DNA of 60,105 nt from Bacillota bacterium (GTDB lineage Bacteria; Bacillota; Clostridia; Oscillospirales; Ruminococcaceae): assembly GCA_023396225.1 (NCBI GenBank), contig JAEWWT010000022.1, positions 1 to 60,105 on the forward strand. The letters are read 5' to 3'. The notes under the pieces are model-generated. The model worked only from the letters and a program-made list of their open reading frames with translations, was not told where the DNA came from and searched no databases. Every line of letters starts with the position of its first letter. The first letter of the stretch is position 1. Positions 16,871 through 24,222 of this stretch are shown here, piece after piece. The translations under genes and the position numbers were made by a program.

Positions 16871-17668
16871 ATGAAATGTCAATTATCTTTAGCAGAAAAG
16901 CTGCGTGATTTACGTGATAAAAATAGTTTTAATCTTGGGGCAGTTTCCGAAAAGACGGGAATACCTGTTTCTACGCTCCAACGGCTTGAAAGCAATGATG
17001 ACATTCGTGTCGGATATCAGGATATTGTTACTCTCGCGAGATTATACGAGATTTCTATGGATTATCTCACTGGTTTGACGGAGAGCCTTACCCAAAGAAA
17101 CAGCAGCATTGACGATTTGCATTTATCTGATAATGCTGTTGAAATTCTCAAAAGTAGGAAAGTTAATAACAGGCTTATAAGTGAGCTTATGTCACATCTA
17201 GATTTTACGCAGTTTATGCATTCGATGGAGGTTTATATCGACCGAAAAATTTTGCCCCAGATGAATACAATGAATGCTGTGTATAAATTTGCCGAACAAG
17301 CCATAAAGGACAATTGTGATGCTTCTGACGATGACGAAATTATTCGCTTTTTGCAGGAGGCTGTTGTGGATGAGGATAGCTATTTGAGATATCGAATTTC
17401 AGAACGGTTTAACATTATTCTCAAAGATATTTTTGATAAGCATAAAAAAGACACCCTGCCCGATGAACAGGCGGATGTCGTTAAGGATATGGCTGAGGAA
17501 TTGAAATATTATCTTTCGGATAAAAGCGGTTCTGACAGGGCAAAGCTCAACCTATGGGCAAAAAAGCTTGGCTTCAATGTAAAGGATTTATCGCAGGAGG
17601 AACTGGAAGTGTTTATGAAGGTGATTGAGAGGTCAAATACCTATAAAAACACAAGAAGAAAAAGATAG
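16871..17668 (+). CDS. XRE-family transcriptional regulator
   Basis: Residues about 8-68 form a Cro/CI-type helix-turn-helix (LRDLRDKNSFNLGAVSEKTGIPVSTLQRLE). The remaining ~195 residues are a helical, acidic domain that could bind a signal or form dimers. It is transcribed divergently from the excisionase operon, the usual place for an element repressor. An ATCGGAGG site gives a clear start. A role in keeping the element quiet is inferred. Confidence 0.8.
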   Translation: MKCQLSLAEKLRDLRDKNSFNLGAVSEKTGIPVSTLQRLESNDDIRVGYQDIVTLARLYEISMDYLTGLTESLTQRNSSIDDLHLSDNAVEILKSRKVNNRLISELMSHLDFTQFMHSMEVYIDRKILPQMNTMNAVYKFAEQAIKDNCDASDDDEIIRFLQEAVVDEDSYLRYRISERFNIILKDIFDKHKKDTLPDEQADVVKDMAEELKYYLSDKSGSDRAKLNLWAKKLGFNVKDLSQEELEVFMKVIERSNTYKNTRRKR

Positions 17669-17838
17669 AAAATTGTTGATTTTTAACAGATAATGTGTTA
17701 TACTTTAATGTGATAAATAATAGCACATTGCCTACTGTATTTTGTAAGTAAAAATCGTAACATACGGTACGATTGATGTATTGAAACCTGCCTGTGCAGG
17801 TAAAAAGGCTTCAATATTTGACTTTTTGGAGGGTGACT

Positions 17839-19233
17839 ATGGATAAGCTTACAGAGGAAGATGTTAAAAACAGACTCATTACACCTGCAATAGAAAATGC
17901 GGGTTGGCATAAGTCTCAAATGTGGATGGAAAAGTTTTTTACTGATGGTAAAGTAATTATAAAGGGTAAAACAGCCAAAAGAGGAAGTAGAAAAAAAGCG
18001 GATTATTTGTTACATCATCATTCTAATTTTCCAATAGCAATCGTTGAAGCAAAAGATGAAGGACATTCTATTGAAGACGGAATTCAACAAGCTATTGATT
18101 ATGCACATATTTTAGATGTACCTTTTGCTTTTTCAAGTAACGGACATGGTTTCGTAGAACATGATATGTTAACTGGTAAAGAAAGAAACCTATCTATAAA
18201 TAAATTTCCATCACAAGATGAATTATGGCAGCGATATACTGCATTTTATAAAATAAATGATGATATTCAATCTGTGATTCAGCAACCATATTATTTTGCA
18301 GAGAATAGTAAGACTCCGAGATACTATCAAAGAATTGCAATCAATCGTACAGTTGAAGCAGTTGCAAAAAATCAAAAGCGAATAATGATTGTAATGGCTA
18401 TTGGAACTGGAAAAACATATACTGCATTTCAAATAGTTCATAGATTATATAGTGCAAAAAAAGTTAAGAAAATACTCTATCTTGCAGATAGAAATATACT
18501 TATTGACCAGACACTTCTTAACGATTTTGCTCCTTTTTCAAATAAGAATGTAATTACAAAGGTGTCAAAAAAGACTCTTGATAGTGCTTATGATATTTTT
18601 ATGTCACTATATCATCAGCTTAGTGGCGATGAAGATATGGAAACATTTTTACAATTTAAGCCTGACTTCTTTGATTTAATAATTATTGATGAATGCCATA
18701 GAGGGAGTGCAAAAGACAATAGCAGATGGCGTAAAATACTTGATTATTTCTCTGGAGCAATTCATATTGGTATGACCGCAACTCCTAAAGAAGAAGGCGA
18801 TGTTCATAATAGTGACTACTTTGGAGAAGCAATCTATACCTATTCATTAAAGGAAGGTATAGATGATGGCTTTTTAGCACCGTATAGAGTTCTAAGAATT
18901 GGTATTGACAAGGATTTAGAAGGTTATGAACCCGAGTATGGGAAAATAGATGTATATGGTCAAGAAATTGAATCTAGGGTTTATACTTCAAAAGATTTTG
19001 ACCGCAAAATTATTATCGATGAAAGAACAAAAACAGTAGCTAAAAGAGTTACAGAATATCTCAAACAAACAGATAGATACAATAAAACTATAGTTTTTTG
19101 TGTTGATGAAGATCATGCTGGTCGTATGCGTCAAGCACTAGTTAATGAAAATTCAGATCTATGTGCAATTGATAATAGATCCCTGATAGTTGGGAATGGT
19201 GTAGGTTGGGGGAAGTTGGGCAAACCAACATAG
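17839..19233 (+). pseudogene. hsdR: hsdR, truncated restriction and translocase subunit
   Basis: HsdR cuts DNA after ATP-driven translocation. I start at the ATG after GGAGGGTGACT rather than at 17794. The nuclease part (D..EAK at about residues 52-74), Walker A (AIGTGKT, about 184-190) and the DECH motif (about 279-282) are present. Homology to HsdR ends near NENSDL (about 19158). From there the DNA is hsdS, and the frame closes after 25 foreign codons at 464 residues, well short of the usual length of 750 or more. The second helicase lobe and the subunit-contact domain are missing, so translocation and cleavage should be lost. Kept adenines and codon use suggest recent damage. Confidence 0.85.
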
Positions 19234-19883
19234 GGTTAACATATAAACCGAGTGATATTTGCAATGATGGCATAGTAGTTCTGAGATCCAGTAATATAAA
19301 AAATAATGAGATGGATTATAATGATATTGTAAAAGTTAATGTTAATATACCTGACACTAAGAAATGCTATAAAGGAGATATATTAATTTGTGCAAGAAAT
19401 GGTAGCAAGCGATTAGTAGGTAAATCTGCTATTATTGACCAGAACGGAATGACTTTTGGCGCATTCATGGCTATATATAGAAGTCAATTTAACTGTTATA
19501 TTCAAACTATTATTAGTTCACCATATTTTAGAAATTCATTGCTCCAAGATACAGGCACAACTACCATAAACCAAATAACCCAAGATATGTTAAAAGAGTT
19601 TGTATTTCCTCTTCCACCTCTTGCTGAACAGAAAAGAATAGTTGCTCGTGTTGAAGAACTATTTGATCTAGTCGATTTACTGTCAAGTGGGAAAAAAATC
19701 AAACTTCCAGAAAAACAAAAGGATATCTCAGAAATAAAGGTGATTGCTAATAATGTGATTGCACAGCCAATGTTTGATATTGAATCTGTTGGACTAGCTG
19801 CAAGAGCTAGAGACAATATAGATGACGAAACTATAAACGAGGCAAAAAGACAGGTGCAGGCTTTCTATGAAAAGAAAAACTAA
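19179..19883 (+). pseudogene. hsdS: hsdS 3' half (second target-recognition domain)
   Basis: HsdS chooses the DNA site of a type I system. The frame opens at 19179 with IPDSWEWCRLGEV, the standard beginning of a recognition domain, just after the hsdR junction; the first usable start is TTG at 19206. One recognition domain follows, then the helical spacer (FPLPPLAEQKRIVARVEELFDLVD). The C-terminal tail of about 60 residues goes beyond the usual end and finishes NEAKRQVQAFYEKK. The first half of the gene is missing. A half-subunit can dimerise in some systems, so function is possible but unproven. Its end overlaps the next gene by 17 bases. Confidence 0.75.
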
Positions 19884-20430
19884 ACCTTTCTGGCAGATAG
19901 AAATGACTGCCGAAAATCTTCTAAGCCAATGCGAGTGTTACGATAAGCCTTATGAAAATATTGACTTAATGATTGAAAGCTGTAAAATTGATATTATTTC
20001 ACTTGACATTGACCCAAATAAATTGTTAGGTGTGTTAGGTGTTGATAAGAACGGATTTAGATTTATTGGTTATAACAAAAACATGATTCCTGAACGTATA
20101 TTATTTACAAAAGCCCATGAACTCGGACATTTTATACTGGAACATGAGCTTAAGGGAGAGTTGTTAACTGATACGCAAATGAAGGTAAAGAATCCACAAG
20201 AAACAGAGGCTAACGTTTTTGCAGCAGCATTGCTTATGCCGAAAAAAGCTATATTAAACCTTGTTCAAGATTGTCTTGGAATAGATCGTTACTTCTTACT
20301 AAATAGTGCTGGGATTTCATTTGAAGAGCTTACAATGCAAGAGAAAAACTTGTTAATATTTCAGATGAGGACTAAATTTCATACATCAGAAGAGGCAATT
20401 TATTGGCGTCTTATCGATATTTTACAATAG
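19867..20430 (+). CDS. ImmA/IrrE-type metallopeptidase (COG2856)
   Basis: The 187-residue protein has the zinc motif HELGHFILEH (about 79-88) with the downstream acidic ETEANVFAAALLMP block typical of ImmA/IrrE peptidases. Known members cleave XRE-type repressors and switch on mobile-element or toxin genes. No XRE gene sits beside it. Its start lies inside the end of the hsdS fragment, so it is co-translated with it. The unusual HsdS tail may be its partner or target, as an inference from the fused arrangement. Confidence 0.8.
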   Translation: MKRKTKPFWQIEMTAENLLSQCECYDKPYENIDLMIESCKIDIISLDIDPNKLLGVLGVDKNGFRFIGYNKNMIPERILFTKAHELGHFILEHELKGELLTDTQMKVKNPQETEANVFAAALLMPKKAILNLVQDCLGIDRYFLLNSAGISFEELTMQEKNLLIFQMRTKFHTSEEAIYWRLIDILQ

Positions 20431-20491
20431 CTTATGGACAAATTAGAAGCAAAGGTTTTAAGGAAATATAGTCCATCTGACAATATGTTTC

Positions 20492-20555
20492 ATTCCGCTA
20501 ATTTTCAAAATATTATTCCGTTACCCTTGATATTATTCCGATAATCGGTTATACT
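20492..20555 (+). promoter_or_regulatory. fic copy 2 promoter with ATTATTCCG repeats
   Basis: ATTCCG (20492), ATTATTCCG (20512) and ATTATTCCG (20532) precede and overlap -35 TTGATA (20527-20532), 17 bp, -10 TATACT (20550-20555). Conservation of the repeats between copies while flanking bases changed supports a binding role. Confidence 0.65.
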
Positions 20556-20577
20556 AAAAAGCATCGGAGGCGATAAT

Positions 20578-21468
20578 ATGTTTATTACAGTAAAACAAGC
20601 CGCAGAAAAATGGGGTATTTCCGACAGACGAGTGCGTATACTTTGTTCTGATGGTAAAATCATGGGTGCATATCAGGAGGGACGCGGCTGGAAAATTCCA
20701 TATGACGCTGTGAAGCCAAGTGACAGCAGAATAAAATCCGCGCCAAATTTGCTGAATCTGATAGATGAGAAAAAAGCAGAACTCGATACCCGCAGACCTT
20801 TTACCGAGGGAGAACTTGAACGGCTTAATGAAGAATTTATCGTTGAGTACACATACAATTCCAATGCCATTGAGGGCAACACTCTTACGCTCCGAGAAAC
20901 CGATATGGTGCTTCGCGGACTGACAATTGACAAGAAGCCTCTTAAAGACCATATGGAAGCCGTGGGACACAAGGAAGCCTTTGATTTTGTAAGCAGCCTT
21001 GTAAAAGAAAACATACCTATATCAGAACATGTAATCAAGCAAATTCATTATCTTGTGCTTGCAGATAAAAAAGATGACCGAGGTGTGTATCGCCGTGTAC
21101 CTGTACGAATTATGGGTGCTGCCCACGAGCCTGTTCAGCCTTATTTCATTGAGCCAAAAATGGAACAGCTGCTACATGATTATAATAGCAGCACCGAGCA
21201 TATTATTCCTCGTCTTGCAAGATTTCATATTGAATTTGAGGGAATACATCCCTTTATTGACGGAAACGGACGAACCGGACGTCTGCTTGTAAACTTGGAA
21301 CTTATGAAAGCAGGTTATCCACCAATTGATATCAAATTTACTGACAGAGTAAGCTATTACAATGCTTTTGATGAGTATTATGTCAAGCACTACCTATCTG
21401 CTATGGAAAAACTATTTGCAAGGTATGTGAATGAACGGCTTGATATGTATCTTTCTATGCTAGATTAA
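20578..21468 (+). CDS. Fic-family AMP-transferase with N-terminal helix-turn-helix (copy 2)
   Basis: This is the paralogue of the protein at 1034-1924, differing at about 15 of 296 residues by my hand count. The Fic motif HPFIDGNGRTGR (224-235), the inhibitory SNAIEG motif (95-100) and the DNA-binding start are unchanged, so both copies look functional. The differences cluster in the middle and in the last 35 residues, which could alter target choice. It follows the metallopeptidase by 147 bases and has its own promoter. Confidence 0.88.
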   Translation: MFITVKQAAEKWGISDRRVRILCSDGKIMGAYQEGRGWKIPYDAVKPSDSRIKSAPNLLNLIDEKKAELDTRRPFTEGELERLNEEFIVEYTYNSNAIEGNTLTLRETDMVLRGLTIDKKPLKDHMEAVGHKEAFDFVSSLVKENIPISEHVIKQIHYLVLADKKDDRGVYRRVPVRIMGAAHEPVQPYFIEPKMEQLLHDYNSSTEHIIPRLARFHIEFEGIHPFIDGNGRTGRLLVNLELMKAGYPPIDIKFTDRVSYYNAFDEYYVKHYLSAMEKLFARYVNERLDMYLSMLD

Positions 21469-21533
21469 AACACCTTCCTGCTAAAATGCAGACAGTGGGG
21501 TTGACTATAATTACAATTAATAATTAACTATAA

Positions 21534-21603
21534 TAAAAAAACAGAAAGCTTACTTGCGGAGGTGGATGCTTATTCACCCACGTCACTTTAAGCTTTCTGT
21601 TTT
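21534..21603 (-). ncRNA. Small hairpin RNA unit A (right copy)
   Basis: The promoter TTTACT (21633-21638), 17 bp, TATACT (21610-21615) and the 12-bp closing stem (21541-21552 with 21589-21600) are identical to the left copy. The A-run at 21534-21541 gives the U-tail. Confidence 0.55.
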
Positions 21604-21726
21604 GATAACAGTATATCATACACACCAAATAAAGTAAAGTGTTTTTAAAAAATATTGTTGATAACTTTACTAACCTTTTATCCACAATCAGGTTTTCCAT
21701 TTCTGGATGATGTGAGCGTATTAAAC

Positions 21727-21797
21727 ACAAAAAGCTAATAATCTGCTTCATTCCATAGGATGCCAATCATCCAAGGAGAACACAGCTATCAGCTCTA
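21727..21797 (-). ncRNA. Small hairpin RNA unit C (right copy)
   Basis: This copy has an intact promoter: TTGACA (21826-21831), 17 bp, TATACT (21803-21808). The 5' arm AGCTGATA replaces AGCTAATA of the left copy but still pairs with TATTAGCT through a G-U pair, so the closing stem is kept. The two arms thus tolerate change only where pairing survives. Confidence 0.55.
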
Positions 21798-22032
21798 ATG
21801 CCAGTATAGCATATATAACATAAAATGTCAAATATTCTTTAAAAGAGGCTTCACTTTATATAGTCAAAAGGTAGACGTTGACAAATGACATATTAATCTG
21901 TATAATTTTTACTGTAGTGTTGTTGCTGTTGAAGTAGTTTACTTAATTTTTATAAAAAACATGTCACTTATCAACCACTGTACTGTTATTTGGATGTATT
22001 ACATAAAGGTCAAATGCTTGGAGGTAAAATTG

Positions 22033-22329
22033 ATGGATGAAATACAAATACATTTTGGAAATAATAGTGAATTAGCAGAATTTGAAGCGATAAATAAGGG
22101 GTATAGGCTAGATGTATATGTTATTATTAGTGAGTCTACATATAATTTGTCGGTATATAGTCTTATGCGATTACAACAGGATTTTGAATCAGAATATGAA
22201 AGTTATGGATACTATTATCCTGATGCAAATATAATTTTAGTAAAAAATACTAATAAATCAGAAATAATAAATACAATAAAAAAGTTATTTGTAAACGGCT
22301 TTTTTGAAACAATTAAGCCTAGTGAGTAA
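22033..22329 (+). CDS. Small hypothetical protein
   Basis: I choose the ATG at 22033 after GGAGGT; an open frame reaches back to 21961 without a ribosome site. The 98-residue product is acidic and soluble, with an alternating beta/alpha look (LDVYVIISE..). It is not recognised. Small proteins of this kind near mobile ends are often immunity factors, but nothing here proves that. Confidence 0.5.
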   Translation: MDEIQIHFGNNSELAEFEAINKGYRLDVYVIISESTYNLSVYSLMRLQQDFESEYESYGYYYPDANIILVKNTNKSEIINTIKKLFVNGFFETIKPSE

Positions 22330-22418
22330 TTTGATATATTTTAATTCAGCGGATAAACCTCAAAAGTTATCAAAAGCAATAAAGCATACAAAACCAAACT
22401 ATGAAAAAAGTTGCATAA

Positions 22419-22507
22419 GCACTATGGGATTACTACTATTGGGACAACGAGGAGAACGAAATGGTTGTATTGAACAATGGATTAGTTTTAAAAAAATGGA
22501 AACCGTA
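22419..22507 (+). pseudogene. Possible C-terminal gene remnant
   Basis: One frame reads WDYYYWDNEENEMVVLNNG followed by a basic end and stop. That looks like the C-terminus of a real protein, but a stop lies just upstream and no start is seen. The surrounding 190 bases hold nothing else. Confidence 0.25.
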
Positions 22508-22521
22508 AGGAGATAGTATTA

Positions 22522-23019
22522 ATGATACAGAAAATAGTAAAAGTAATAGCAATAGTCTGTTTATTACTTCCAATATTGTACTTTATTTTCATTGGATTTT
22601 TCTTTGGATTTAGAATGATAAAAGGCAGCATAAATGAGAAAAGAGAGTATGCTGAGACATTGGAGTATGAGCAGGAACTTAATCAATATATAAAAGAAAA
22701 TAAAGAAAGTTTTACTAGAGTTTTTAATTATGAAATTGAAGAATATAAAATGGACAACACAAATAATGAAATATCAGCACATGGAGAATTTCAGGAAGAC
22801 AGAAACATTATCTCACAAAAGTTTGAATTATATTATTTCACAGTCAGTGACAGTCAGGATAACAATGAAATATGTGTATATTACACTAGGGCATGTGGAG
22901 ATTACTATGAAATCTCACTTGTATTCTATAATCCTTACTTACAAAGTTTAACTCCAAGTGAAGATTGTATCGTTGAAGATGATTACAGTATATCCGTAGA
23001 TAGAAGAAATCTTAATTAA
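22522..23019 (+). CDS. Membrane-anchored hypothetical protein
   Basis: One N-terminal membrane segment (about 8-32) is followed by a charged coiled stretch and an extracytoplasmic or cytoplasmic domain of about 120 residues with no recognised family. AAGGAG precedes the ATG. The hairpin at 23040-23083 lies just behind the gene. Confidence 0.5.
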   Translation: MIQKIVKVIAIVCLLLPILYFIFIGFFFGFRMIKGSINEKREYAETLEYEQELNQYIKENKESFTRVFNYEIEEYKMDNTNNEISAHGEFQEDRNIISQKFELYYFTVSDSQDNNEICVYYTRACGDYYEISLVFYNPYLQSLTPSEDCIVEDDYSISVDRRNLN

Positions 23020-23039
23020 GTGTTGCATTATATTAAAAT

Positions 23040-23083
23040 CAAGATTATTTATACATGAAAATTATTCTGCATGAATAATCTTG
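23040..23083 (+). terminator. Hairpin behind the 22.5-kb gene
   Basis: CAAGATTAT and ATAATCTTG arms, extended by CATG/CATG, form a long stem, but no strong T-run follows. Confidence 0.4.
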
Positions 23084-23138
23084 GCTTGTATTTATAGACA
23101 ACTGCATAATCACGATAACGCACTTGAATATAAATATA

Positions 23139-23518
23139 TATATGAAGAATTTATTATTTGTCAACAGAATTTTTATATCAAATTATATTCGAGTACACTT
23201 AAACGGATCCATAATATATTTCTCCAGATACATAACATCAGTATTAAGTTTGTCAATGTCTGCTTTGTAAACTGAGCCAGATTTATTTACTACTGCAGTT
23301 CATCATTTCAGCGGCTTCCTCAACGGTGAAAATAATGAAGACACGATTTTCAGCATCAAACCACTCATTGTGTTGAGACAATGACGTTCGATTCAACATA
23401 AGAGCTTAAAGTAGTTTTGCATCATTGGATATGCCTGAAAAAGCCTCATCTGTAAAAAGAAGCTTAGGAATTTTTATGAAGTTGAATTGCTCAGATTCTT
23501 TTCAATAATAGTATTTTT
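23139..23518 (-). pseudogene. Deleted mobC-repA remnant
   Basis: The left half matches the mobC 3' end region (about 9622-9767), and the right half matches the repA 5' part (about 11070-11290). They meet at CGCAG/TGCAG, a short word present at both original sites. So a second copy of the module lost about 1.3 kb between short direct repeats, then gathered point changes and stops. It cannot make either protein. It shows that the RepA/MobC module entered this region twice or was duplicated. Confidence 0.8.
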
Positions 23519-23596
23519 GTGGTTTTGCATAAGTTTGCATAAGACAGTCATACCGCATACAGAATAAATAAAAATGCATGAATTATAAAAAATTAC

Positions 23597-23651
23597 TTGA
23601 CAAATTGGTTAGCATATGCTAATATAAGTGTGAAGGTTAGGGGGTGCTAAC
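23597..23651 (+). promoter_or_regulatory. feo promoter with two DtxR-type operators
   Basis: Promoter TTGACA (23597-23602), 17 bp, TAATAT (23620-23625). Operator 1, GTTAG-CATATG-CTAAT (23608-23623), covers the spacer and -10. Operator 2, GTTAG-GGGGTG-CTAAC (23636-23651), covers the start region. Binding of an iron-loaded DtxR-family repressor would block polymerase. The same site recurs at 24190, 26971 and 28587. Confidence 0.7.
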
Positions 23652-23709
23652 TTGAATAATATGTTGCTAAGATAAATACCTAACTTGGATTAAATACTTG
23701 GAGGATTAT

Positions 23710-23922
23710 ATGATGCCTTTAACAATGGCTAGCACGGGTGAAGAATCCATGATACGAAAGGTCGGAGGGTGTCCTGAAACAAGAAAATTCCTTGAAAGCC
23801 TTGGTTTTGTTGTCGGAGGGATGGTGACTATTGTGAGCGAAATAAGCGGCAATTTAATTGTAAACGTAAAAGAATCCAGAGTTGCTGTTTCTAAAGAAAT
23901 GGCTGCAAAAATAATGATTTAA
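23710..23922 (+). CDS. feoA: FeoA-family protein (first)
   Basis: FeoA is a small SH3-like cytoplasmic partner of the ferrous iron transporter FeoB. The start ATG at 23710 (or 23713) follows GGAGG; the frame upstream is not coding. The ~70 residues show the FeoA pattern GCPETRKFLESLGFVVGGMVTIVSEISGNLIVNV. It is the first gene of feoA-feoA-feoB. Confidence 0.88.
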   Translation: MMPLTMASTGEESMIRKVGGCPETRKFLESLGFVVGGMVTIVSEISGNLIVNVKESRVAVSKEMAAKIMI

Positions 23923-23945
23923 GAAGAGGGAAGAGGGCAATATAA

Positions 23946-24167
23946 ATGGCAACACTAAAAGATGCAAAAATTGGTCAGATCGTAAGAGTGAAAAAGCTTA
24001 TCGGCGAGGGGTCAGTAAAGTGCAGAATTATGGATATGGGTATTACTAAGGGTACGGAAGTTTCTATCCGTAAGGTTGCACCTCTTGGCGACCCAATTGA
24101 GATTAACGTTCGGGGTTATGAGCTTTCACTTAGAAAATCAGATGCGGAAATGATTGAAACGGAATAA
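23946..24167 (+). CDS. feoA: FeoA-family protein (second)
   Basis: The 73-residue product has the core FeoA signature CRIMDMGITKGTEVSIRKVAPLGDPIEI followed by GYELSLRKSDA. Two different FeoA proteins in one operon is common in Clostridia. It lies 23 bases after the first and 55 before feoB, with a third operator in the latter gap. Confidence 0.92.
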   Translation: MATLKDAKIGQIVRVKKLIGEGSVKCRIMDMGITKGTEVSIRKVAPLGDPIEINVRGYELSLRKSDAEMIETE

Positions 24168-24189
24168 GTATGTTAATATATGAAAACTA

Positions 24190-24205
24190 GTTAGCAATAT
24201 CTAAC
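24190..24205 (+). promoter_or_regulatory. DtxR-type operator before feoB
   Basis: GTTAG-CAATAT-CTAAC lies 18 bases before the feoB start, overlapping its ribosome-site region. It suggests internal repression of feoB. Confidence 0.6.
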
Positions 24206-24222
24206 TTGAAAGGATTGATATT

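Larger units (their letters stand above)
20490..21665 (+). repeat. Right copy of the ~1.2-kb fic direct repeat
   Basis: This copy matches 945-2110 from operator through small-RNA unit A, then continues straight into unit C, without the ~390 bases present on the left. Confidence 0.8.

Noticed and set aside
21524..21766. 80-residue minus-strand frame across RNA units A and C
   Set aside because: It has no ribosome site, and is broken at the left copy where the bases between the units differ.
22304..22516. 70-residue plus-strand frame between two orphan genes
   Set aside because: It has no ribosome site and overlaps the preceding gene; the more protein-like text is in another frame and is only a remnant.
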